Positions 56,981 to 64,000 of a stretch of 64,000 nt of DNA are shown here, one piece after another. The position numbers and the translations under genes are program-made. This DNA is from an uncultured Oscillospiraceae bacterium (GTDB taxonomy: Bacteria > Bacillota > Clostridia > Oscillospirales > Acutalibacteraceae): NCBI GenBank assembly GCA_902492895.1, contig CABUNG010000002.1:154184-218183 (forward strand). Reading direction: 5' to 3'. The notes below the pieces were generated by a model. That model worked only from the letters and a program-made list of their open reading frames with translations. It made no database searches and had not been told where the DNA came from. Position 1 is the first letter of the stretch, and each line of letters begins with the position of its first letter.

Positions 56981-57856
56981 TTATTTGATGCCCGAATGCG
57001 CCATGGTGTTGAGCACCTTGTTCTGCATGAAAATGAAGATCAGGAGGTTCGGGATGAACATGATGAGGGTGGCGGCGGCCAGGATGCCGCGGCCCGCCAC
57101 ATTGTTGCCCATGCCGACGATCATGCTGGACAGATAAAAGGCAAAGGTGCGCATCATGTCGTTGTTGACATAGTAGGTGCTGATTTCCGCGTTGTTCCAG
57201 CTGGCCTGGAAGGCCAGGATGGCGACGGTCGCGAGGGCCGGCTTGACGATGGGCGCGATGATGCCCGTCACGATCCGGAAATCGCCCGCCCCGTCGATCC
57301 GGGCCGCCTCGATCAGGGCGTCGGGCACCTGGTCGATAAACTGCTTGACGAGGAACAGGCCGACCGGCATGGCGAGAAGCGGCAGGAACAGGATGAAGAA
57401 ATTGTCGATCAGGTGGGCTTTCTCGATGATCAGGTACCGGGGAATCTGCACGGCCTGGGGGACGAACATCAGCGCCATGGTGTTGATGGTAAACAGCATG
57501 CCCTTGCCCCGGAATTTCTTTTTCGAGAGCACATATCCGGCATTGAGGGAGATCAGCAGGGTGAAACCCACCGCCAGGAGGGAGGAGAGCACGCTGTTGA
57601 AAATATAGCGGGAGAGCGGAATGCCGGAGGAGGCGATGTAGGACGAGATATCCAGAAAATTGTCGATGGTGGGCTTCTGCACAAAGAAACGGGGCGGATA
57701 GGCGAACAGCTCATCCATCGGCTTGAAGGCCGTGGAAAAGATGTAGATGATCGGCAGCAGCATCACCACAGCCAGCGGCACCAGGTACGCGTAGATTTTG
57801 AGCTGGGACAGGCTGAACCGGCTGGGATTGATTTTGCTGCCCTGGAAACTCGACAT
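56981..57856 (-). CDS. Sugar ABC transporter permease, MalG/LplC type (CUT1), first pair of locus 2
   Basis: The 291-residue protein has six helices, an EAA loop (IEAARIDGAGDFRIVTGII.P, about 185-206) and the HSGIK ending of the LplC branch. It matches the permease at 925-1809 in the FKPMDELFAYPPRFFVQKPT and SRYIFNSV segments. AGGACGGAG precedes the start. It is separated from the NHL/TPR-Yip1 gene by 141 bases, the largest gap within this part of the operon. Confidence 0.92.
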   Translation of the reverse strand: MSSFQGSKINPSRFSLSQLKIYAYLVPLAVVMLLPIIYIFSTAFKPMDELFAYPPRFFVQKPTIDNFLDISSYIASSGIPLSRYIFNSVLSSLLAVGFTLLISLNAGYVLSKKKFRGKGMLFTINTMALMFVPQAVQIPRYLIIEKAHLIDNFFILFLPLLAMPVGLFLVKQFIDQVPDALIEAARIDGAGDFRIVTGIIAPIVKPALATVAILAFQASWNNAEISTYYVNNDMMRTFAFYLSSMIVGMGNNVAGRGILAAATLIMFIPNLLIFIFMQNKVLNTMAHSGIK

Positions 57857-57889
57857 GGCGTCTCCGTCCTTTCCTTTTTCGCGCCGGGA

Positions 57890-58810
57890 TCACTCCCGTT
57901 CCGCGAAAAACTTGTTGGCGAGCTGGGATACGAGGAAGATCAGCAGCAGGAGCAGCACCGACAGCGCGGTGGCGTACCCCATGTTATACTGCAGAAACCC
58001 CTGGTCCATGATGTGGCTGACCATGGTCTGGCCCGCGTACTGCGGCGTGGGATTGGCCCCGGTCAGATCGATGCCGATCTGGCCGGCCGAAAAGGAATTG
58101 ACGATGGCCATAACCGCGCCGAACAGCATCTGGGGCTTCATGGAGGGGATGGTGATATAGATGATCTCCTGGAAGCGGTTGCGCACCCCGTCGATATACC
58201 CCGCCTCGTAAATTTCGGAATCGATGTTCAGCACGCCGGCCATCATGGACAGAAACCCGACGCCCATGCTCGACCAAAGGGAGGCGACGATCATGATGGG
58301 CATGATGTACTGGGGAGACTGCAGCCACTGGATGGGGGCGTCGATCGCGCCGATGGTGAGGAGCAGGTTGTTGAGATACCCGAACTCATCCCCGGCAAAC
58401 ACCACCTTCCACACGACCGAGAGGGTGACGCCGGCCGTCATGGAGGGGGAATAGAAGATCAGGGCCAGGATGGTGCGGGGCCAGCGGGAAATCTGGGCCA
58501 GCGACCAGGCGAGCAGAAACTGCAGGACGAACCCCGCAGCCCCGACCACGACGGAGAAGACGATCATATTGGGCAGGACGTTGCGCATGAGCACGTCGTC
58601 CTGGGTGAAGGCTTTGATGTAGTTCGCGAGGCCGTTCCATTCGGGGGCGCTGACCATGTTGAAATAGGTGAAGCTGAGCACCACGGCGACGATGATGGGC
58701 GCCGCGATGAAGAACAGGAAGAGCAGCGCGTAGGGGCCGAGCAGAACGGTATTGGAAAAGGCGCTGCCGGCAGGCCGGACCCGGCGGCGGGCGGCGATCG
58801 GCTTTTGCAT
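57890..58810 (-). CDS. Sugar ABC transporter permease, UgpA/LplB type (CUT1), first pair of locus 2
   Basis: The 306-residue protein starts at the ATG ending at 58810, seven bases from AAGGAGG; the ATG two codons earlier is too close to that site. It has six helices and an EAA loop (YEAGYIDGVRNRFQEIIYITIPSMKP). It shares VLSFTYFNMV and the whole C-terminal half with the permease at 42-932, so the two are clear paralogues. It follows the SBP fusion gene with almost no gap. Confidence 0.92.
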   Translation of the reverse strand: MQKPIAARRRVRPAGSAFSNTVLLGPYALLFLFFIAAPIIVAVVLSFTYFNMVSAPEWNGLANYIKAFTQDDVLMRNVLPNMIVFSVVVGAAGFVLQFLLAWSLAQISRWPRTILALIFYSPSMTAGVTLSVVWKVVFAGDEFGYLNNLLLTIGAIDAPIQWLQSPQYIMPIMIVASLWSSMGVGFLSMMAGVLNIDSEIYEAGYIDGVRNRFQEIIYITIPSMKPQMLFGAVMAIVNSFSAGQIGIDLTGANPTPQYAGQTMVSHIMDQGFLQYNMGYATALSVLLLLLIFLVSQLANKFFAERE

Positions 58811-58812
58811 GC

Positions 58813-61761
58813 TCATTCCTCCTTCCACCGGTCCACATCCTCCCCGGTGACGACTTGAAAGGGCCTCAGCAGGTTCCCCTTCGCGTCCATGTAGCCGAAC
58901 TCCTGCAGCTTCTGGGCGATCTGGCGGTTGCAGGTGAGGATGGCTTTGTCAAGCGAGGCCCGGGGCGTGTCCCCGTTGTATACCACACGGTTCCAGGCGT
59001 TGGACAGTTCCCGTTCCACGGCGAAATAGGCCGGATTGCGGGGGACCTCCACCGTCTGATCGATTTGATCGAGGATGATCTGGAGATCCTCGGGCTCAAA
59101 GGCGGTGCTTTTGGCCAGCGCCTTGAGGTTCGCGGTGTTCCAGATGTATTCGGGGCCGTTGCGCAAATACATTTCTCTCGTGTATTCGACCTGGGTATCC
59201 GCCGACATCCACCATTTGAGGAAATCCCAGCCTTCCTGGTGCATGTCGCTGTCCTGCATCAGCACGCAGCCGTTCATGACCGAGAGCTGGCTGCGGTTGA
59301 TGTCGCCGTTTTCGTCCCGGACCCCCACCGACGGGGCAATCCCCCACTGGCCCTTGATTTCCGGCGCGGCGTTTTTGAGCAGGATATAGGTGGAGATGTC
59401 GGACATGCCGATGGGGCTGATCCCCTTCTTGAAATTGTTGTAGAAATTCGGAATGGAGACGGGCAGGCTGTAGCGGGTATACAGGTCGGTCATCAGGGTA
59501 AAGGCCTCCACCGTGTCCGGATCCCCCAGCTCCACCCGGCTCCCGTCCTGCGAGTAGAGCTTGCCGCCGTACTGATTGATAAAGGGCATGGTGGCGCCGA
59601 AATGCTTGAAGGATTCGAGGTTCGACAAAAAGGTGTTATAGCTCATTCCGTACCGGCTGAGCACCGGCAGCATGGCGAGCACGTCGTCCCAGGTTTCCGG
59701 CACCTCGAGACCGAGGCTGTCGAGGATATCCTTGCGGTAAAACTGCACGACGAAATTGGCGGTTTCGGGCAGACCGAAGCACTGGTCCCCGATCGAGAAC
59801 ATCACGAGCATCTCGGAATGGAAATCCTGGATGAAGGAGCCGAAATCCGGGAACTGCCGCAGATCGTACAGCGCGCCGCGCAGCGCGAAATCGAACGGCC
59901 GATAGGTCGTGGTGCCGAGCACCACATCCGGGCCGCTGCCGGCCGACTGGGCGAAGATCAGCTTCTGTTCGTCCGCCATGATGGAGAAATTGACCTTTCC
60001 GCCGGTGTAGCGGCGGTCGGCCAGCTCCCGCAGGGCCTCCACGTGGAACGTGGAACGGCCGACCCAGACGTTCAGTTCTTCGCCGGAGGTCTGGCCGGCG
60101 GTGTCATAATCCGCGATGAAGGTGTAGGCCAGCTTCTGCACCTGCTTCCAGATGGACTGGAAAAATCCGGTGCTGCGATGCTGCAGATCCTCCGTGCGGG
60201 GGGAGAGCACGATTTCGTCGATGCTCATGGGCTGGTCGAGCAGGCCGTCCATCAGGGTGGACACCCGTTCGGCCACCGAACCGCTTCCCTGGGAGAAACG
60301 GCTGATGTTGTTGACGAAATATTCCAGGTCGTCCGCGTATTTGCGCAGGGTGGCGGCCGCGACCTTCAGATCGGAGACCGCGGATATGTTCTGTTTGGAC
60401 GCCATGCCGGAGATGGCGGCATAAGCTGCGCCGACCTTGTCGGCGATGGCGGTGAGCTCCGAACGGATATCGGGCAGAAACTCTTCGAGCTTCCAGTCCC
60501 GGTTTTTGTCGATTTTATTCCCCGTCACCTTTTTGACTTCGAGAGCGATGCGGTTGATTTCGCTGACAACCTCCTGGAGCTGTTCGAAGGTTTCAAACAG
60601 AGGGGAGGCAGTGCTCTCGAGGGTCAGGGTGTGGTCGCCCGCCTCGAGATAGATCCCGGCGGGGGCGCCGTCCACGCTGACGGTGTGGGTTTTCATGCCA
60701 AGCCCGGTATAGGGAAAGGCATAGCTCTGCAGATTCTCAAAGGGGATTTCCCCGTCGATGTACATATGCTTGAAGACCGGCATGTTGGCTTTGTCCGACT
60801 GGTTGTACCGCAGGGCTAAATAGTAGACGCCGCTCTGCTCCACATGGAAGTCGTAGGTGACGGCGTTGCCCGGATCGGCCCAGGTGCCGCCCGAGAGCAG
60901 GTTGATCCGGCTGGAATCGGGGGCGTACGGGGTGCAGTTGTAATTGCGGGTCTTCTCGCCGCGTATGTAGGAATGGGATTTGCTCGTATAGGCTTCCCCC
61001 TGGAACACAATGGGGGCGGTCTCGGCGGTAACGGCGCTGCTTTTCGACGCGTTGCCGGCCGTATACGCCTCATAGGAAGCGGGGGCGGCATAGGTTCCGA
61101 AGCCGATTTTGCTGATCAGGCAGGGCACCGTACCGAATACCATGTCGATGCGGTTTGTCCCTTCCTCGAGAGGAAAGATCAGCGGGATTTCGAGGTTGTA
61201 GACGGTGCTGTTCAGGGCTTTCGACTGCCAGGCGGGCGCATGGACCGGCAGAGGATAGACCTCATTGTTGAAACGGTCCAGCTTATATTCCTTGGATTCA
61301 TCCTTCCACAGGGAGGGCAGGGTAATTTCCCGGCTGTCCGAGAAGGGATACGCCCCGCCGATCTGCAGGGAAAAGGAGACGTCTTCGGTGGATTCTTCGG
61401 TCACCAGATAGGACAGGGTGAGAATGTAGCCGCCGGCCGCAGCGCCGTCCACATCGAAGGAGAGGCGGGCGCCCGGCTCAATTTTCAGAAGGGAGGCGGG
61501 TTTTCCGTCCGGGCCGTTCCCATCCACCAGGGATACGCCCGACGCGTCTTCGGAAAGGCGGAGATCCTGGGGGGAGAGGGTAAAAGCCTGATCGGCGGAA
61601 ACGAGGGATTGGAGACGGGTGTCCGCCGATTGATAATAGGAGGGAGCCGCTTCCGGAGACAGCGCACCCGCCAGGGGCGTTCCGGACAGGAGAAGCGAGA
61701 GGACGGCGGCAGCCGCCGCAATCTTGGCCGCGGCCGGCGGAATAACAGAGCGCTGTGGCAA
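58813..61761 (-). CDS. Solute-binding protein fused to N-terminal carbohydrate-binding-like modules
   Basis: The 982-residue exported protein is about twice the usual length of a sugar-binding protein. After a signal peptide (about 1-34) come two beta-rich modules (about 60-215 and 240-385; the second has the GVYYLALRYNQS...DGEIPF and AGDHTLTLES strands common in CBM6/35-type folds), a helical region of about 150 residues (395-545), and a C-terminal family 1 solute-binding domain (about 575-960, with DVVLGTTTYRPFDFA, DVLAMLPVLS and QEGWDFLKWWMSADTQ). The start is chosen as a TTG ending at 61761, eight bases after AAGGAGG; a GTG at 61770 overlaps that site. The protein probably captures a long glycan and passes it to the permeases. 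Confidence 0.82.
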   Translation of the reverse strand: MPQRSVIPPAAAKIAAAAAVLSLLLSGTPLAGALSPEAAPSYYQSADTRLQSLVSADQAFTLSPQDLRLSEDASGVSLVDGNGPDGKPASLLKIEPGARLSFDVDGAAAGGYILTLSYLVTEESTEDVSFSLQIGGAYPFSDSREITLPSLWKDESKEYKLDRFNNEVYPLPVHAPAWQSKALNSTVYNLEIPLIFPLEEGTNRIDMVFGTVPCLISKIGFGTYAAPASYEAYTAGNASKSSAVTAETAPIVFQGEAYTSKSHSYIRGEKTRNYNCTPYAPDSSRINLLSGGTWADPGNAVTYDFHVEQSGVYYLALRYNQSDKANMPVFKHMYIDGEIPFENLQSYAFPYTGLGMKTHTVSVDGAPAGIYLEAGDHTLTLESTASPLFETFEQLQEVVSEINRIALEVKKVTGNKIDKNRDWKLEEFLPDIRSELTAIADKVGAAYAAISGMASKQNISAVSDLKVAAATLRKYADDLEYFVNNISRFSQGSGSVAERVSTLMDGLLDQPMSIDEIVLSPRTEDLQHRSTGFFQSIWKQVQKLAYTFIADYDTAGQTSGEELNVWVGRSTFHVEALRELADRRYTGGKVNFSIMADEQKLIFAQSAGSGPDVVLGTTTYRPFDFALRGALYDLRQFPDFGSFIQDFHSEMLVMFSIGDQCFGLPETANFVVQFYRKDILDSLGLEVPETWDDVLAMLPVLSRYGMSYNTFLSNLESFKHFGATMPFINQYGGKLYSQDGSRVELGDPDTVEAFTLMTDLYTRYSLPVSIPNFYNNFKKGISPIGMSDISTYILLKNAAPEIKGQWGIAPSVGVRDENGDINRSQLSVMNGCVLMQDSDMHQEGWDFLKWWMSADTQVEYTREMYLRNGPEYIWNTANLKALAKSTAFEPEDLQIILDQIDQTVEVPRNPAYFAVERELSNAWNRVVYNGDTPRASLDKAILTCNRQIAQKLQEFGYMDAKGNLLRPFQVVTGEDVDRWKEE

Positions 61762-61840
61762 GACGGACACCTCCTTGTCGGTATGGCCCGGCTGCCCGCG
61801 TACGGGCGGACAGCCGGGCGGCTGTCCAAGAACGGGTTGA

Positions 61841-63331
61841 TCAGCCTGTTACGTCTTTCCAGGCCATTTCGGTGGTGGAATTGATGGTGTCTTCCAGACT
61901 CTTCGCGAGATCCGCGGCGGTCTTGGAACCGGTATAGAGAATATCCTTGAGCACACGGTTGGTCGTGAGATTTTCCCAGGTGTTGGCGTATTCGGGAACG
62001 ATCCGCCAGCAGTCGACGTAGCCGCGGGAGAAGTTCTCCAGCATGGTATCGAGGCCGGGCTTATATCCCACATCCATGGACTTCCACAGCTCGATGGCCT
62101 CCGGATTGTTGATCGGCGGCAGGGAGAGGGATTCGATCTTCTCAGGCAGATCGGCCGCGATGTCGGGATAATTCTTGGCGGTTTCGGTTTTGTCGTAGGA
62201 ATTGACGATATTCACCTTGTCGCGGAAGCCCTCGAGATCATACGACATATATTTGATCAGCTCCCACGCGGCCTCGGGGTTCTTGCAGCTGGTCGTGATG
62301 CCGTAGTAGTCCACGCTCAGACCCGGACGGGAGACGTCGCCTTTTCCGGAGGACGGGAAGGGGTAATAGTCCCATTCGAACCCGGTATAGGCGGGGTCCG
62401 TTTTGTCAAAGCGCAGCGTCCAGGAGAAATCCTCCTGCATGGCGACCTTGCCGAGCGGCCACGGCACCTCGGTGGTGCCCACCGCCTGCATCAGATAGTT
62501 GTTGCGCTTTTCGACGACTTCCTGCTGTTCCTTGGAATCCGCCTCGAAGTCATCGGGCTTGCCGAGCTTGTCGATGTTTTCCCAGATGACGTAGCCTTTG
62601 TCGACGACGTCCTTCATCATGTTGACGGTGTCGATCCATTCCTGGCCGAGAGAATATTTCTGGGTGGTGTAGTTGTACGCCGCCCAGCCGAGATCGTCGT
62701 TCATCTGCGCGGGCAGGTGCTTCATCAGCCAGGTGATATTGTTCGAGCCGACGGATTCCCCTTTGACAGAGGCGGCTTTCATGATGGACATGAAGTCGTC
62801 GATCGTCCAGTCATAGCCGGGTTTCGGGATGTTGAGGTCCTCCAGCAGAGTCAAATTGACCTTGATGCCGTGGAAGAACACGTTGCTGGGCAGGACATAC
62901 AGCTTGTTGCCGATGGAGCCGAACTGGATAAAGTTTTCATAGATGGCGGCTTTATCCGCGTCGTTTTGATAATAGGACGAGATGTCCATCAGCCAATTGT
63001 TTTTGACCGGCGTGTAAATGTTCTCGACGTTGATGATATCCGGCATTTTGTTGGCGGCGGCCAGCTTGGCGAGATCCTCGGTGCCGAGCCATTTGCCTTC
63101 CTCGGCCAGTTCGACTTTGATATCCGGATGCTTTTTGGTGAATTCCGCCATCCACGGCGCTTTCAGGGCGTTGACCTCCCAGCTGGCCAGGGAGAGGGTC
63201 ACGGTTTTGCCCGTGGGGGTACTTCCGGAGGTGCCGGATTCTGCCGTTTCGCCGGGTTTGCAGCCGGAGGTCAGTCCGGCCGCCAGAGCGGCGGCACAGG
63301 CAACGCTGAAGAGTTTGATCGTTTTTCTCAT
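61841..63331 (-). CDS. Extracellular sugar-binding lipoprotein (family 1 SBP)
   Basis: The 496-residue lipoprotein starts at the ATG ending at 63331 after AAGGAG, with lipobox LTSGC (Cys24) and a Ser/Gly/Thr spacer. The rest is a family 1 solute-binding fold: VTLSLASWEVNALKAPWMAEF, HPDIKVEL, an EWDYYPFPSSGKG loop and KNPEAAWELIKYMS near the end. It is first in the long operon and lies downstream of a LacI-family gene and a consensus promoter. It would deliver its ligand to one of the two permease pairs; the SBP fusion next to it would serve the other or act with it. Confidence 0.92.
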   Translation of the reverse strand: MRKTIKLFSVACAAALAAGLTSGCKPGETAESGTSGSTPTGKTVTLSLASWEVNALKAPWMAEFTKKHPDIKVELAEEGKWLGTEDLAKLAAANKMPDIINVENIYTPVKNNWLMDISSYYQNDADKAAIYENFIQFGSIGNKLYVLPSNVFFHGIKVNLTLLEDLNIPKPGYDWTIDDFMSIMKAASVKGESVGSNNITWLMKHLPAQMNDDLGWAAYNYTTQKYSLGQEWIDTVNMMKDVVDKGYVIWENIDKLGKPDDFEADSKEQQEVVEKRNNYLMQAVGTTEVPWPLGKVAMQEDFSWTLRFDKTDPAYTGFEWDYYPFPSSGKGDVSRPGLSVDYYGITTSCKNPEAAWELIKYMSYDLEGFRDKVNIVNSYDKTETAKNYPDIAADLPEKIESLSLPPINNPEAIELWKSMDVGYKPGLDTMLENFSRGYVDCWRIVPEYANTWENLTTNRVLKDILYTGSKTAADLAKSLEDTINSTTEMAWKDVTG

Positions 63332-63678
63332 GGCGCTATCTCCTTTTCTCTGATCGTTTTGACCCGCCGAAAACCGGCGGCGTGAAAACGACATGATGGA
63401 AATGAACCCGATGCTCATATGAGATTTGGCATATTCACTAAAGCGGGTATTGTCACCTCCAATATTCAAACTAACATCGATGCCACAACGAACCGATAAG
63501 CCACCGGCTGTTGCCAAAACGCTCACTAACTAACTAATAATTTTACCTATATTTTGCGTTATTTCATGTAATATTTCTGCAAAATACTTGTTATGCGCCC
63601 ATTATGTACGTTCTGTCTGACTTTCCAAAACCTGTAAAGAAGCAAAGATGATATCGATGTCTCACAAGCCCTAAACAA

Positions 63679-63724
63679 AGCACAATTTCGCGGCCCAAAC
63701 GAGGATCTGCGTTGAAATTGTGCT
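63679..63724 (-). promoter_or_regulatory. Inverted repeat at the start of the leader
   Basis: AGCACAATTTC (63679-63689) and GAAATTGTGCT (63714-63724) are perfect 11-base arms 24 bases apart. They begin about six bases after the expected transcription start, so they could form a 5' stem-loop or be an operator pair. TTTGTTT follows on the minus strand, so weak termination is a third option. Confidence 0.65.
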
Positions 63725-63736
63725 GAATCTGTTCTC

Positions 63737-63765
63737 AGTATAACCCGGTATATGCCATTTGTCAA
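63737..63765 (-). promoter_or_regulatory. Consensus sigma-A promoter of the second glycan locus
   Basis: On the minus strand TTGACA (63760-63765) and TATACT (63737-63742) are separated by exactly 17 bases. It lies 20 bases after the stop of the LacI-family gene, which probably controls it. Confidence 0.85.
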
Positions 63766-63784
63766 CAGATGTTTACAAAAAACA

Positions 63785-64000
63785 TCACGTTGTTTTGTTG
63801 TCAATCACGGAATCGCGGTAAATCATCTCGGGTTCGATCAGTAAGCTCTTGCGGAAATCGCGGTGTTCCCGGATGCGTTCGAGCAGCAGTTCGGCGGCCA
63901 TGGTGCCGATGTTTTCCTGTTTCATATCCACAGATGTCAGGTTCGGGTACACGCAGGTGCAGAAATCCGTGTTGTCGAGCGTGATGATGGAAACGTCGTC
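63785..64000 (-). CDS. LacI-family transcriptional regulator (3' end only)
   Basis: The minus strand is open from the window edge to a TGA at 63785-63787, giving 71 residues of a C-terminal sensor domain. DDVSIITLDNTDF, YPNLTSVDMKQENIGTMAAELLLERI and the closing LLIEPEMIYRDSV are the standard last blocks of LacI/GalR proteins (the strand and helix before the end, and the E-P-x-x-x-RDS motif). The DNA-binding domain lies outside the window. Its position just before the promoter of the sugar locus suggests it is the local regulator. Confidence 0.9.
   Translation of the reverse strand, partial: DDVSIITLDNTDFCTCVYPNLTSVDMKQENIGTMAAELLLERIREHRDFRKSLLIEPEMIYRDSVIDNKTT

Larger units (their letters stand above)
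63332..63784 (-). promoter_or_regulatory. Leader region of the second glycan locus
   Basis: This 453-base gap holds no gene. A consensus promoter at its far end would give an untranslated leader of about 400 bases. The leader contains the inverted repeat at 63679-63724 and a second pair of arms, TATTTTGC/GCAAAATA, at 63550-63557 and 63579-63586. A tandem CTAA tract lies at about 63526-63537. The distal half is much more AT-rich than the coding DNA. Confidence 0.6.

Noticed and set aside
56306..58858. 850-codon plus-strand open frame across the permease genes of locus 2
   Set aside because: It spans three minus-strand genes and is rich in His, Arg, Gly and Asp in a way typical of antisense shadows.

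Overview
GC-rich bacterial chromosome segment. The V-type (NtpF-I-K-E-C-G-A-B-D) ATPase, Gram-positive style lipoproteins, surface proteins with membrane or sortase-like C-termini, a CotH/VTC/DUF4956 cluster, strong AGGAGG ribosome-binding sites and frequent GTG/TTG starts point to a Bacillota, most likely a clostridial plant- or host-glycan degrader. No phage, insertion sequence or CRISPR array was seen.

Layout. (1) Bases 1-17721, plus strand: a glycan-uptake locus with two CUT1 sugar-permease pairs flanking an NHL/TPR membrane protein, a Yip1-type membrane protein and a large DUF5696-like exported protein. It continues into three tandem GH30-like glycosidases (one apparently cytoplasmic, two lipoproteins), two surface proteins sharing an unrecognised repeat, and an SGNH esterase. 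(2) 17908-21785: a LysR regulator divergent from a flavodoxin/cupin/CMD/flavodoxin-lipoprotein/aldo-keto reductase redox operon. (3) 22144-26467, minus: DUF4956, VTC-domain and CotH/lamin-tail proteins. (4) 26896-35952, plus: a nine-gene V-type ATPase operon, predicted Na+-coupled. (5) 36170-47182: diguanylate cyclase, tRNA-Thr(CGU), XRE regulator, SecA, YchF, a small P-loop kinase-like protein, an ABC-2 export operon, a small membrane protein and a ribbon-helix-helix protein. (6) 47280-63331, minus: a second glycan-uptake locus that repeats the gene order of the first: SBP, SBP fused to carbohydrate-binding-like modules, permease pair, NHL/TPR-Yip1 fusion, DUF5696-like protein, second permease pair, two surface proteins. 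It is preceded by a LacI-family gene cut by the window edge.

How it works together (inference). The two end loci look like paralogous copies of one surface apparatus. Surface proteins and, in locus 1, anchored GH30 enzymes and an esterase would bind and trim a polysaccharide. Solute-binding proteins would deliver oligosaccharides to two permease pairs per locus, powered by a shared MsmX-type ATPase encoded elsewhere, since neither locus has its own ATPase. The NHL/TPR-Yip1 and DUF5696-like pair sits between the permease pairs in both copies, once split into two genes and once fused. It is the most interesting uncharacterised part of the window.
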